Below are positions 16,938 through 26,187 of a DNA stretch of 64,000 nt, piece by piece (position 1 is the first letter of the stretch; the number at the start of each line of letters is the position of its first letter). The position numbers and the translations under genes were made by a program. A model generated the notes under the pieces. It was not told the DNA's origin. It worked only from the letters and a program-made list of their open reading frames with translations, and did not search any database. This DNA comes from JTS-AC122 sp050246015. GTDB taxonomy: Bacteria > Planctomycetota > Phycisphaerae > Phycisphaerales > UBA1924. The stretch lies in assembly GCA_050246015.1 (NCBI GenBank), contig JBFWWU010000003.1:62001-126000 (forward strand), in the 5' to 3' direction.

Positions 16938-17179
16938 ACTCAAGGATCGTACCGCGCCGTGAGCGGGGTACACAAACGGCCGGCGCCGCGAACTTCCCAG
17001 GGGTGCGCTCATCCCTGGCCACCGCGTGCGCAACCTTTGGCCAAATGCGAGATTCTCGCACGATTCGGGGTAAACGTCTTGTAGGGGCGGGAGCGGCATG
17101 GTATGGTGCCGTTGCCGCGAGGGACTTGGCGCGGCATCCATCTCACCCGCGGAGCCGAGAGAGAGATGGAGGGTCGGTC
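16938..17179. promoter_or_regulatory. Divergent intergenic region with a short palindrome
   Basis: This region separates zwf (leftward) from the tandem exported family (rightward). It contains the perfect palindrome TGCGAGA-T-TCTCGCA at 17046-17060, a candidate operator or small hairpin. A second imperfect dyad around 17095-17125 (GGCA...TGCC) follows. A GGAGG ribosome binding site precedes the ATG at 17180. No promoter can be assigned with confidence. Confidence 0.35.
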
Positions 17180-18145
17180 ATGAACGTGCTGAAGATTGAA
17201 GGCGTCTGCCCGAATCGATACGAGGCTCGCCGCGGCGTGGGGCGAATCTCAGGTGGTCATGCGGTCGGCGTCGGGGCGCGCACCGACCCAACGGGCGACG
17301 CTCGACGGGGAATGCTCTCGGCGCTTCTTGGCGCGGCCACAGTGCTGGCGGGCCTGACGGAAACGGCGCGCGGCTGGCACTTCGAGTGCCGGTTCATCGA
17401 GCGCGTCGGCAACATGGATGTCCTGCTGCCCGGCAACACCATCGACGCATCGAATGGCGCGGCACGGAACATCCGCATTCAGTTCGGCGTGTTCGATGAT
17501 GCCGACGGACCTGCGCCCGCGGGGGGCTTCGTCGGGTGGAACGTCGGGACGATGTTTGTTTCGGGACCGGTGAACAACAGCGACGAGCGGCGGAACAACG
17601 GGCGGCTTGCGCCGTTCAACTTCGGGCCCGGGCCCAACGCCAACGGCAACCCGCCGCTGCCCGCGGGCGATCCGTTCACGATGCTGACCGAGATCGACAA
17701 CACGCTGGGGACGCAGTCTCCCATCTGGGTCTGCTGGGACCCGGATGGAGACGGCGTCTATGAGCCAACACCAATGCCTCAGGCCACGGTTCGAGGGCTC
17801 AATACGTTTGTGTCAACGTTTGCCTTCAGTATTGACCCGGCGCCCGCGGGCCAGACCTACAGCATTACGGCGGGTGGGAACCTGATTGGTGCGACGGAGT
17901 GGCGAGTCATCGGCAACCCGACACCGCCGGACTGCTCGGACGAGCCGGATCCGGCATGTCCGTTTCCGGGCAGCGTCACGTACGCCCCGTTCCCCACACC
18001 CCCGCAAGCGTTCTCGTGCACACTGGCAGTGGTTGTCCCGGGTCCGGCATCACTGCTGACGGTGCTCGCCGGGGCGACGGCGAGTCAGCGATTTCGTCGC
18101 CGCCGCGGCGCTGAATCACACTCGTTCTCGGAGCAAGGCGCATGA
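17180..18145 (+). CDS. Exported protein, tandem family member 1, PEP-CTERM-like tail
   Basis: The product has 321 residues from the ATG at 17180 (GGAGG upstream). An internal ATG at 17312 would start directly at the signal peptide (MLSALLGAATVLAGL) and match the two paralogues better. The mature domain has WHFECRFIERVGNMD, IRIQFGVFDDADGPAPAGGF and RGLNTFVSTF. These blocks are shared with the next two genes. The C terminus is VPGPASLLTVLAG then RFRRRRG, resembling a PEP-CTERM/exosortase sorting tail (PGP, hydrophobic helix, Arg cluster). Function unknown. The stop overlaps the next ATG (ATGA), giving translational coupling. Confidence 0.8.
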   Translation: MNVLKIEGVCPNRYEARRGVGRISGGHAVGVGARTDPTGDARRGMLSALLGAATVLAGLTETARGWHFECRFIERVGNMDVLLPGNTIDASNGAARNIRIQFGVFDDADGPAPAGGFVGWNVGTMFVSGPVNNSDERRNNGRLAPFNFGPGPNANGNPPLPAGDPFTMLTEIDNTLGTQSPIWVCWDPDGDGVYEPTPMPQATVRGLNTFVSTFAFSIDPAPAGQTYSITAGGNLIGATEWRVIGNPTPPDCSDEPDPACPFPGSVTYAPFPTPPQAFSCTLAVVVPGPASLLTVLAGATASQRFRRRRGAESHSFSEQGA

Positions 18146-18936
18146 ACTCAAGTCTTAGTGTCTTGGCTGCTGCATTGACCTCGCTGGTGCCGTCGGGCGC
18201 GGTGCTGGCCTGGCATTTCGAGGCACGCTTCGTCGGGCGCGTCGGGAGCACCGACGTACTCATTCATTCCCCGTACTCGATCCCCGAGGACCATCCGACG
18301 CGGATCCGCCTTCAGTTCGGCGTCTTCGACGACGCGAGCGGCGCCGCGCCCGCCGGCGGGTTCGTCGGGTGGAATGTCGGCACACTCTCGATCACTGGGA
18401 TCGGTAACCCGCTTCGCGCGGGGGCACGGCGAACGCCGGGCCGGCTCGCGCCGTTCAACTTCGCCGCGCAGCCCAACGCCAATGGCGACCCGCCGCTGCC
18501 GGGCGGGGACCCGTTCGGTATCCTGACGAGCATCGACAACACGGTGGGCATCCAATCGCCGCCCTGGACGTGCGTGGAGCATCCGCTCCCGGAGCCGCAG
18601 CCGCCTCCGGTGATCCGCGGGCTCAATACCTTCGTGTCGGTGTTTGAGGTCACACTCACGCCGCTGGACTATTACCTCGTGTTCGAACTCAACTTCCAGG
18701 GGAACTTCATCGCGGCGACGGAGTGGCGCACCGTGGGAAATCCGACGCCGCCGGACTGCGGCGACCCCGACGATCCATCGGACGACATCCCCGGGCAGGT
18801 GACGTACGCGCCGTTCCCGACGCCCGGGCAGCAGTTTTCGGGCTCGTTCACGTTCGTGTCCAATGGCGTGCCGGGCCCGGCGGGGGCGTGGGTGTTCGGG
18901 CTGGCGTGCGCCGCGATCATGACCCGGCGGCGATGA
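18142..18936 (+). CDS. Exported protein, tandem family member 2
   Basis: This 264-residue paralogue of the flanking genes has a signal peptide (MNSSLSVLAAALTSLVPSGA) ending just before WHFEARFVGRVGSTD. It shares RLQFGVFDDASGAAPAGGF, GRLAPFNF, IRGLNTFVSVF and ATEWRTVGNPTPPDC with member 1. The C terminus is NGVPGPAGAWVFGLACAAIMTRRR, again a PGP-hydrophobic-Arg tail. The first codon overlaps the previous stop. I do not recognise a named domain. The conserved beta-strand-rich pattern suggests a secreted structural or adhesive module anchored by its C-terminal tail. Confidence 0.82.
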   Translation: MNSSLSVLAAALTSLVPSGAVLAWHFEARFVGRVGSTDVLIHSPYSIPEDHPTRIRLQFGVFDDASGAAPAGGFVGWNVGTLSITGIGNPLRAGARRTPGRLAPFNFAAQPNANGDPPLPGGDPFGILTSIDNTVGIQSPPWTCVEHPLPEPQPPPVIRGLNTFVSVFEVTLTPLDYYLVFELNFQGNFIAATEWRTVGNPTPPDCGDPDDPSDDIPGQVTYAPFPTPGQQFSGSFTFVSNGVPGPAGAWVFGLACAAIMTRRR

Positions 18937-18973
18937 AGCACGTTCGTATCTGGCACTTCTTAGGAGGCTTCCC

Positions 18974-19776
18974 ATGAATACCCGAAGCGGCATTCTCATG
19001 GCGTGCGCGGCGCTGGGGTGTTCGGCGTCGTGCCAGGCGTGGGAGGTCCGCTGCCGCTTCATCGAGCGGGTCGGCAACGTGAACGTCGTACTCCCGGGCA
19101 ACATGATCGACGCCAGCAACGGCGCGGCGCGGTCCATCCGGGTCCAGTTCGGCGTGTTCGACGACGCCGACGGGCCCGCGCCCGCGGGGGGTTGCTCGGC
19201 TGGTACACGGGGACGCTCGCTGTCTCCGGGGCGGTGAGCAACAGCGACGAACGCCGAAATCCCGGTTGGCTGGCGCCGTTCAACGCGATGGCAGACGGAA
19301 ACGGCATGCCGCCGCTGCCCGATGGCGATCCGTTCACGATGCTGACGGACATTGATGCCCGGCTGGGCAGGCAGGCGCCGATCTGGACGTGCAACCCCGA
19401 CGGCACGCCGAACCCGATGCCGACGCCGCTGGTACGCGGGCTCAACACCTTCGTGAGCGTGTTCTCGTTCTCCATCGACCCGGGCGTCAACGCCCTGGAC
19501 TACATGGTGACCGCGGGCGGCGCCGTGTCGGCGTGTGACGCGTGGAACGTGGTCGGGACGCCGATGCCCCCGATCTGCCCGCCGGAGCCGTGCGGACCGA
19601 TCCCGGAGTGTTCGGACGGGATCGTGGTGTACTCGCCGCAGCCGACGGAGCCGCGGGCGTTTGAGTGCTCGTTGTACGTCCGCGCTCAAATCCCCGGGCC
19701 GGGAAGCCTGGCGGGGGTCGCTGTCGGGGCCGGGCTCGCGCGCTGGGGGCGGCGAAGGACGATGCGGAAAACGTAA
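18974..19776 (+). pseudogene. Exported protein, tandem family member 3, frameshifted
   Basis: The frame starts at 18974 with a signal peptide (MNTRSGILMACAALGCSASC) and continues WEVRCRFIERVGNVN and RVQFGVFDDADGPAPAGG. It then runs out of frame into a stop at 19237. The homology resumes one frame over (GLLGWYTGTLAVSG onward) and continues to 19776. Comparison with member 1 places the shift near 19190, where a G run lacks one base before TTG. The rejoined protein would be about 267 residues and ends IPGPGSLAGVAVGAGLARW then GRRRT. It may be a real pseudogene, a slippage-controlled gene or a sequencing error. Confidence 0.8.
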
Positions 19777-19805
19777 CCGGGGGCGGAGTGCGGTATGCTG
19801 GCGGC

Positions 19806-20291
19806 ATGCGACGTGTAGTGGTCATCGTGCCGATCGCGGCATTCTGCCTGTTTGGGACCTGCTGCGAGGAGACGTCGGGACCGCCGCCGTCGGCGGCCGC
19901 GCCGGCCGGGGCGTCGTTCATCGATGACGAACTGACGCCGGAACTGATCATCGGCGCCGTCGTCGCGAACAAGAGCGAAGCGGCCCGGCAAGCCGAGATC
20001 GCGAACTGGGTGGGCAAGTGGATCCCCGAGCCGGGGTGGTTCAGCACGGTCGAGAAGCGCAGCGAAGAACAGGGTCGCACGGTGCTGTGGTTCAAGCACT
20101 CGGCGAGCGCGCTGATCGGCGGGAGTTTCCTCATCGGGCTGGATGTGGTGGACGCCAACGGGCTCGACGCCAACAAGGTCCTCCAGGTCTCCTACACGGG
20201 GAGGATCGACAAGATCGAGGTGTTCACCGGCGGGCCGGTGCCCGAGGTCAAGATGGTGATCCGCAACGGCAAACTGCTGAAGTTGAAGTAG
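19806..20291 (+). CDS. Small exported lipoprotein-like hypothetical
   Basis: The 161-residue protein starts MRRVVVIVPIAAFCLFGTCCEE, a signal peptide ending in a Cys pair that could be a non-canonical lipobox (GTC). The mature part is 120 residues of mixed alpha/beta, with WIPEPGWFSTVEKRSEEQGR and VVDANGLDANKVLQVSYTG. No family was recognised. It lies 29 bases after the frameshifted paralogue and may share its transcript. Alternative longer frames are Arg-rich shadows of the upstream gene. Confidence 0.7.
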   Translation: MRRVVVIVPIAAFCLFGTCCEETSGPPPSAAAPAGASFIDDELTPELIIGAVVANKSEAARQAEIANWVGKWIPEPGWFSTVEKRSEEQGRTVLWFKHSASALIGGSFLIGLDVVDANGLDANKVLQVSYTGRIDKIEVFTGGPVPEVKMVIRNGKLLKLK

Positions 20292-20376
20292 CATCGGAAT
20301 CAGAGTTTCAGGAGCGGGAAGTCGCAAATGTCCGCGGGGCGGCGACACGCGCGGGGAGTACGTCTACACTGCGCGC

Positions 20377-21480
20377 ATGTCCAGCGCCGGCACCTCTGAA
20401 ACCACGCCTTCACCCCCGTTTGATCCTGATGCCGCGGCCCAGCCGGGCTCGGGCATCTTCGGGCTCCCGGGGACGCGCGACGAGGCCGCGATCGTGCTCG
20501 TGCCCGCGCCGTTCGACGCCACGACCTCGTTCGGGCACGGGACGGCGGCGGGTCCGCGCGCGATCCGTGCGGCCTCGATGCAGGTGGACCTGCACGATCA
20601 TCAGTTCGGGCCGGTGTACCAGCGCGGGATCCACATGCTCGACGAGGACGCGGAGATCGCGCTGCTGTCGCGTGATACGCGGGAACTCGCCGCGCCGCTG
20701 ATTGAAAAAGGCGGCGCGGACATGCTGTCGTCGGGCGATTCGGGCATCGTCAATCAAATCAACGAGGCGGGCGAGCGTGTGAACGCGTTCGTGTACAAGG
20801 CGTTCAAGACGCTCCTGAACGAGGGGAAGACGCCGGGGCTCGTCGGGGGCGAACATTCGACCCCGTTCGGCGCGATCAAGGCGAGCGCGGAACACGCGAT
20901 GTCGCTCGGCAAGACCGGGCTGGGCGTGCTGCACATCGACGCGCACATGGATCTGCGCAGCGCGTTCGAGGGCTTCCGCTGGTCGCACGCGTCGATCATG
21001 CGCAACGTGATCGAGCATGTCCCGCAGGTCAAGAGCCTGGTGCAGATCGGGATCCGCGACTACGGGAAGGGGGAGATTGAGTTTGCCCGCGCGCACCACG
21101 ACCGCGTGCACCCGTTCTTCGACCTGGACTGGGCGCGGAGGATGGAGGAGGGGGAGCCGTTCAGCAAGCTCATCAAGCACGCGATCAATCTGCTCCCCGA
21201 GCACGTGTACGTCTCGTTCGACATCGACGGGCTGGACCCGGCGATGTGCCCGAACACGGGGACGCCCGTGCCCGGCGGGCTGTCGTTCAACCAGGCGTGC
21301 ATGATCCTTGAGTGTCTGGTGAAATCCAGGCACAAGATCGTCGGGTTTGACCTGGTCGAGGTGTCGCCCGGCTCTGAGACCGGCGACCTGGCCGGATCCT
21401 GGGACGCCAATGTGGGGGCGCGGATGCTCTACAAACTGTGCGGCGTCGCGGCGGGGACGGGCCCCGCCGCGAGCAAGTAA
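20377..21480 (+). CDS. Agmatinase/arginase-family ureohydrolase
   Basis: The 367-residue protein has every metal motif of the ureohydrolase superfamily: GGEHS (158-162, His160), LHIDAHMDLR (186-194, with Asp188, His190 and Asp192) and VSFDIDGLDPAM (279-290, Asp282 and Asp284). These ligate two Mn ions that hydrolyse guanidino groups such as agmatine to putrescine plus urea. Glu replaces the usual Asp in GGDHS. The N-terminal 25 residues are a Pro/Ala-rich extension. The substrate could also be guanidinobutyrate or formiminoglutamate. No arginine decarboxylase is nearby to settle it. Confidence 0.9.
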   Translation: MSSAGTSETTPSPPFDPDAAAQPGSGIFGLPGTRDEAAIVLVPAPFDATTSFGHGTAAGPRAIRAASMQVDLHDHQFGPVYQRGIHMLDEDAEIALLSRDTRELAAPLIEKGGADMLSSGDSGIVNQINEAGERVNAFVYKAFKTLLNEGKTPGLVGGEHSTPFGAIKASAEHAMSLGKTGLGVLHIDAHMDLRSAFEGFRWSHASIMRNVIEHVPQVKSLVQIGIRDYGKGEIEFARAHHDRVHPFFDLDWARRMEEGEPFSKLIKHAINLLPEHVYVSFDIDGLDPAMCPNTGTPVPGGLSFNQACMILECLVKSRHKIVGFDLVEVSPGSETGDLAGSWDANVGARMLYKLCGVAAGTGPAASK

Positions 21481-21482
21481 GA

Positions 21483-21504
21483 ACGCCCGCGCGTGCGCGG
21501 GCGT
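21483..21504. terminator. Bidirectional terminator-like hairpin
   Basis: A perfect 10-bp stem ACGCCCGCGC/GCGCGGGCGT with a 2-nt loop starts 3 bases after the ureohydrolase stop. It lies between convergent genes (the next gene ends at 21534 on the other strand). There is no T-tract. The position and strength of the stem suggest shared 3'-end formation. Confidence 0.55.
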
Positions 21505-21533
21505 GGGTGGATCGGCCGCCGACACCGGCAGGA

Positions 21534-23918
21534 TCAGAGGAAGAAGGGCACGCTGTCGGCGGTGATGTCCTGAACGAGCCAGGCGTCGGTCATGTCGGTG
21601 CGCCACACGAGCCGCACGAGGTGCCCGTCGGGGTGGTGCCCGAGCAGCGACTGCGAGTGCTCGAAGACGGGGGGGCCGGTGAAGTCGGTTCCCCAGGTTG
21701 TCGAGGTGAAGCGCCACGGCATGAGCGGGATGTCGCCGAGGTCAACGGCGCGGGACAGCGAGTTGACGTTCCACCCGGAACGAGCGTTCCACCAGTAGAT
21801 GCGCGCCTGCCCGTCGTCGTCAGCGCCGACGATGTTGATATTCTGAAGCCCGAGGCTGAAGTTGGACGTGAGGGAGCCGGGGACGAGGGCGGGGCCGTCG
21901 AACTGGTCGGTGAGGTTTTCGACGTGCCAGTGATCAAAGCCCGGGGCCCACCAGGTCGAGATGAGGTTGCCGCTGGCGTCGGTGCCCTGGATGTGGAAGG
22001 TTTCCCAGGGCGTGCGAACGACGGAGAGGTTCCCGACGAGCGGGACGGGTGCTGCCTGGGTGCTCTCTGAAACGTTTGTCACCGAGACGAACCACTCATT
22101 CATGGACGGGATCATCCAGACCGACCAGATGTCGCCGTCGGCGTCGAGGCCGGCGAAGTGGACGGCGCCCCAGGAGGAGCCCCAGCCGACCAGGTCACTG
22201 GTGAAGACCGGCAGCGCGCCGGCATCGTGAAGCCCGAGTTGGGAGGCGTTGGTGAAGCGCCACATTTCGGTGGGGACATCGAGGGCGCTGGCGATCTGCT
22301 GGTACACGACGAAATGCCCGTTCACGTCAACCCCGGCGAGGTACTGATCCTGCCACGCAGCCGTGAGGGTGTCTTCGGTCGCGTAGGTCGTATGCGCGAG
22401 GGAGCCGAGGATGCGGGTTGCACCTGGGAGGGCATCGGTGAGGTTGGAATAGAGGAACCCGACGTCGCCGAAGTAGTGCCAGACCTGGACTTCACCCGAG
22501 GCCGAAAGGCCGGCCCAGAAGTGGCGCGCTCCTGAGATCCATGAGACCAGTTCGCCGACCACGAGTTCGCCGCCGGCCTGATCGATGAGATCGACGGACT
22601 CGATCCGCGAACCGCCGGACTCCAAGCGCTCGTGCACATAGATCGTGGGGCACCCGCCCTGGTTGGCAGCGAGGAACTCGATGACGATGGGCTGATCCGG
22701 GGACCCGAGGCTCGGATCGCTTCCCGAAGCGGCGCCGAAGAGTTCTTCGTATCCATCCAGCGGGGTTCTGATCTCGTCGAACTCGAGCGATCGGCTGGCG
22801 CCCAGGCTGCCCTCGCTGAAGAACAGGAACGCGGTCGATCCAGCCTGGTCGGAGAGTTGGATGCGGTAGAGGCTTGGCCCGAGCATATCGCCGGGCGTCT
22901 GGATCGTCTGCCAGGTTCCCGTGTTCACCGTCGTGCGCATGCCGGCGTCGTAGTCATCCTGGCGGTAGACCTGGAAGGTGTTTCCACCGCCCGCGAAACT
23001 GACGAACTGAAGACGGATCACGACGTTCGCGACCGCGGTACCGTCGGGCCCAAGCGACGTGGGATCGACGCCGAAGAAGGCGGCGGAGTCGGGCCCGGTG
23101 ACCATCACGGCCCCGCGGTAGACGCCGTTCTGATAGAGGCCCGGGGTCTGCGGGATGCGAGCGCGCAGGCGTCCGGCGGCGACCCCGACGATGCCGTCGG
23201 CATTGTCGAAGTCGGTGAGCAGGACGTCGTGCGCCGTGCCGAGGATCAGGCGTTCGCCGCCGTCGAGGGTGGCGATGCCGTCGCTGAAACCCACAACGTG
23301 GCGCGTCGCGGAGACGGCGCCGGAGCGGAACATGTAGGTGAGGGTGAGATCGGACGCCGGCGGCATGCCGTTTGGCAGGGTGGGCGCGATGGTGAGGGTG
23401 AAGGTCTCGACTTCGCCCATGTCATTGAGGCGCATCATCTGCAGATCGATCGGGTGGTTGAGCGCGAGTTGAAACGCGTTGAACGTCGAGATCGACTCGT
23501 CGGGCTGCATGAAGACCGCGAAGTCGCGGACGTTTCCGTCCATGTCGCGCCCCACAAAGGTCCCGATGTCTCGTCCCTCTTCGCTGATGAACCGGGTGCC
23601 GCTTTGCGATGCGTACGCGGTGAACGAGCCGGCGGTATCGAACGTGAAGCCGCTTCTGGCATCTCCGGCGCCGCGGTTGTAACGGGTCCAGTCGATCTCC
23701 TGTTCAGCGCCGCCCCCGCCGGCGAGCGTCGCGAACTGCGTTGCGCCGGTGATCGAATCGTCCTGGGCGATCGAGCCGTGCGAGAAGAACAGCACCGTCC
23801 CGGCGTCATAACGGATGCCGATGCCGACGAACTCGTGCGGGGCACTGAGCAACGTCCGGGCCTCGAGCGGTTCCAGACAGGACGCAGGCGAGGCCGAGCG
23901 GGAATGGTCGCGTGCCAT
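21534..23918 (-). CDS. Large exported LEPR-XLL-type protein
   Basis: The 794-residue protein has the planctomycete N-terminal motif LEPLEARTLLS (15-25), preceded by a basic, Ser-rich head. This motif marks large exported proteins in these bacteria. The body is beta-rich. It has an N-terminal domain with WTRYNRGAGDARSGFTFD and repeated phrases such as FVGRDMDGNVRDFAVFM. The C-terminal half (from about 430) carries five or more repeats of about 60 residues built around HFWAGLSASGEV, HFAGLDADGDI, HIQGTDASGNL and NIVGADDDGQARIYWW, with a beta-propeller-like spacing. An extracellular adhesive or scaffold role is inferred. No enzymatic motif was seen. Confidence 0.8.
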   Translation of the reverse strand: MARDHSRSASPASCLEPLEARTLLSAPHEFVGIGIRYDAGTVLFFSHGSIAQDDSITGATQFATLAGGGGAEQEIDWTRYNRGAGDARSGFTFDTAGSFTAYASQSGTRFISEEGRDIGTFVGRDMDGNVRDFAVFMQPDESISTFNAFQLALNHPIDLQMMRLNDMGEVETFTLTIAPTLPNGMPPASDLTLTYMFRSGAVSATRHVVGFSDGIATLDGGERLILGTAHDVLLTDFDNADGIVGVAAGRLRARIPQTPGLYQNGVYRGAVMVTGPDSAAFFGVDPTSLGPDGTAVANVVIRLQFVSFAGGGNTFQVYRQDDYDAGMRTTVNTGTWQTIQTPGDMLGPSLYRIQLSDQAGSTAFLFFSEGSLGASRSLEFDEIRTPLDGYEELFGAASGSDPSLGSPDQPIVIEFLAANQGGCPTIYVHERLESGGSRIESVDLIDQAGGELVVGELVSWISGARHFWAGLSASGEVQVWHYFGDVGFLYSNLTDALPGATRILGSLAHTTYATEDTLTAAWQDQYLAGVDVNGHFVVYQQIASALDVPTEMWRFTNASQLGLHDAGALPVFTSDLVGWGSSWGAVHFAGLDADGDIWSVWMIPSMNEWFVSVTNVSESTQAAPVPLVGNLSVVRTPWETFHIQGTDASGNLISTWWAPGFDHWHVENLTDQFDGPALVPGSLTSNFSLGLQNINIVGADDDGQARIYWWNARSGWNVNSLSRAVDLGDIPLMPWRFTSTTWGTDFTGPPVFEHSQSLLGHHPDGHLVRLVWRTDMTDAWLVQDITADSVPFFL

Positions 23919-24083
23919 GCTTGAGAGACTCCCGTGGGCAACGGGTGAGAAGTTGAAGCATACAAGCCGATCCGCGTGAATCCAGCCTGAAAAGACATCT
24001 CGGCCGTCGGTTTCAACAGATTCCTGTTGATGTTGATATCCTTTGAAATCCAGTGTTCACGTCCATCTCATCCGGAGGTCCCC
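23919..24083. other. Divergent intergenic region
   Basis: This 165-base, comparatively AT-rich stretch (24000-24060) lies between the LEPR-XLL gene and the first GH172 gene and probably holds both promoters. A GGAGG ribosome binding site at 24073-24077 fixes the start of the GH172 gene at 24084. Confidence 0.4.
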
Positions 24084-26150
24084 ATGTTCAGCAGAGGAAT
24101 GTGTCGCGAGTGCCTCGTGAGCGTCGCGGTCTTCGCGGCGCTGTTGACTGGACCGCGCGGGCGCGCACAGGAAGCGGGTACGCCGGCGGTGTCGCTCGCG
24201 TCGCTCCTGCGCGACATGGTGGACCGCGATAACCTGGCGCGGTGGCCGAGTCCGGAGTACGGGTGCGCGCAGTTCAGCAGTTACGACCGGGCCTCGACCG
24301 ATCCGTCGAACGCCAAGACCTGGTTCGCCAACGGGGACGTGAACCAGTATCTTCGTCAGGAGAAGCACGGCTCGCGCACGGAGTGGGTGATGATGGACGC
24401 CGACGGACCCGGGGCCGTCGTGCGCATCTGGTCGGCGAATCCGAAGGGAACCCTGCGCGTGTACCTGGATGGTTCGGACGTGCCGGTGATCGAAGGGACG
24501 ATGAGCGACGTGCTGGGCGGGAAGTGGCGGGCGCCGGACTCGTTGTCGTACGAGGCGAGCAAGGGATGGAACCTGTACCTGCCGATTCCATACGCCAAGC
24601 ACTGCACCATTACCAGCGACCGCGATGGGTTTTATTACCAGGTGAACTACCGCACGTACGCGCCGGGGACGGCGGTTGAGACGCTTTCGGCGGCGGGGCT
24701 GAAAGCCGCCGGGGCGGAGATCGCCCGTGTCGGCGCGCTGCTGGTGGAAGATCGCCGGAGCGGGTTTCCGAAGTTCGAGCCCGGCGAGCGCGGCGTGATG
24801 AATGGCGCCGAACTCCAGCCCGGGGACTCAGTCGCCCTGGCGCTGCCCGCGGGTTCCTGCGCGATCACGGGCATGATGCTGAAGATCGAGAGCGACGATC
24901 CCGAGCAGGCGTCCCGGTCGTGCGTGATCCGTGCGGAGTTCGACGGCGAGGCGTGCGTGTGGTGCCCGGTGGGCGATTTCTTTGGTTCGGGCGTGGGATT
25001 CACCCCGTATCAGGATTGGTACCGCGCGGTGGGGGCCGACGGGATGATGCGGTGCCGGTGGGTGATGCCGTACCGCCAGCGCGCGGCGCTGTCGATCGTG
25101 AACCACGGCACGAAGGTGGTGAGGGTGGATGCGCGGGCGCGGGTGAAGCCCTGGGAGTGGGACGATCGTTCGATGCACTTCCATGCCGCGTGGCGTGATG
25201 AGTACCCCGTGCGCGCCTACGGCGCGAAGGGGACGAGTGATTTCAACTATGTGGACGTGAACGGCAAGGGCGTGTACGTCGGCGACGTGCTGAGCATCAT
25301 GAACCCTGTCAAGGACTGGTGGGGCGAAGGGGACGAGAAGATCTACGTGGACGGCGAGAAGTTCCCATCGCACTTCGGCACGGGGACCGAGGACTACTAC
25401 GGGTACGCGTGGTGTTGGCCGGCGAAGTTCAGCCGGCCGTTCCACGCGCAGTCTCGCTGCGACGGTGAGGAGGGGCAGAACAACTGGGGGCGCACGACGG
25501 TGACACGGTCCCGCGCGCTCGACGCCATCCCGTTCCGTTCATCGCTCAGCATGAACATCGAGGTGTGGCACTGGAAGGAGTGCGACGTGGAGTACGCGAC
25601 GACGGCGTATTTTTACGCGATGCCCGGCGCGACGACGAACCGCGTGCCGCTGGCCGAGGCGGCGGGTCGAGCGCTGGTGAAGGCCCCGCCGCTGCCGCCG
25701 CCGCTGAAGGTCGCCGGCGCGATCGAGTGCGAGACCTTGCCGGTAACGGGGAAAACGGAGGGGATTGTTGTCGGGGCACAAGGGGGCTTCGGGCCGGACC
25801 TGTGGAGCGGCGCTCAGCAACTCTGGGTGCAGGCGCGCCAGATCGGCGATTTCGTTGAGATCACGGCGCCGGCCGCTGCGAAATCCCGCGTCCTGCTGTA
25901 CGCGACGCGGTCATGGGACTACGGCATCGTGCGGGTGTCGGTGAACGGCGCGCGGGCGGGCGAGGACCTTGACCTGTGCAGCGGCAAGCGCGAGGTGTTG
26001 GCGACGGGTCCGATCGAACTCGGCGTCTTTGAGCCACGGGACGGGGCGCTGGTGATCCGGGCCGAGGTGGTGGGATCGAACCCCAAGAGCGAGAAGCCGG
26101 GGACGTTCTTCGGGCTGGACTGCATCGTGCTGGAGCCGGTGAAGCCGTAG
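24084..26150 (+). CDS. GH172/DUF2961 glycosidase, copy A (exported)
   Basis: The product has 688 residues with a signal peptide (CLVSVAVFAALLTGPRGRAQ, ending near residue 29). The DUF2961 domain shows WWGEGDEKIYVDGEKFPS and then HFGTGTEDYYGYAW. The acidic pair Glu415 (GEGDE) and Glu436 (GTGTED) is spaced by 21 residues, as I recall for the two catalytic glutamates of characterised GH172 enzymes. GH172 members act on difructose dianhydride I/alpha-fructofuranosides or on D-arabinofuranosides. A C-terminal beta-sandwich follows, possibly carbohydrate-binding (YATRSWDYGIVRVSVNG). The start at 24084 has GGAGG upstream. A second copy lies at 27720. Confidence 0.85.
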   Translation: MFSRGMCRECLVSVAVFAALLTGPRGRAQEAGTPAVSLASLLRDMVDRDNLARWPSPEYGCAQFSSYDRASTDPSNAKTWFANGDVNQYLRQEKHGSRTEWVMMDADGPGAVVRIWSANPKGTLRVYLDGSDVPVIEGTMSDVLGGKWRAPDSLSYEASKGWNLYLPIPYAKHCTITSDRDGFYYQVNYRTYAPGTAVETLSAAGLKAAGAEIARVGALLVEDRRSGFPKFEPGERGVMNGAELQPGDSVALALPAGSCAITGMMLKIESDDPEQASRSCVIRAEFDGEACVWCPVGDFFGSGVGFTPYQDWYRAVGADGMMRCRWVMPYRQRAALSIVNHGTKVVRVDARARVKPWEWDDRSMHFHAAWRDEYPVRAYGAKGTSDFNYVDVNGKGVYVGDVLSIMNPVKDWWGEGDEKIYVDGEKFPSHFGTGTEDYYGYAWCWPAKFSRPFHAQSRCDGEEGQNNWGRTTVTRSRALDAIPFRSSLSMNIEVWHWKECDVEYATTAYFYAMPGATTNRVPLAEAAGRALVKAPPLPPPLKVAGAIECETLPVTGKTEGIVVGAQGGFGPDLWSGAQQLWVQARQIGDFVEITAPAAAKSRVLLYATRSWDYGIVRVSVNGARAGEDLDLCSGKREVLATGPIELGVFEPRDGALVIRAEVVGSNPKSEKPGTFFGLDCIVLEPVKP

Positions 26151-26187
26151 GGCCGTGGCGCCGTGCGGGAAGAGAGGGGCGGCTTGG

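Noticed and set aside
20410..21717. 435-codon minus-strand frame opposite the ureohydrolase
   Set aside because: All ureohydrolase metal motifs are on the plus strand; the antisense frame has no recognisable domain.
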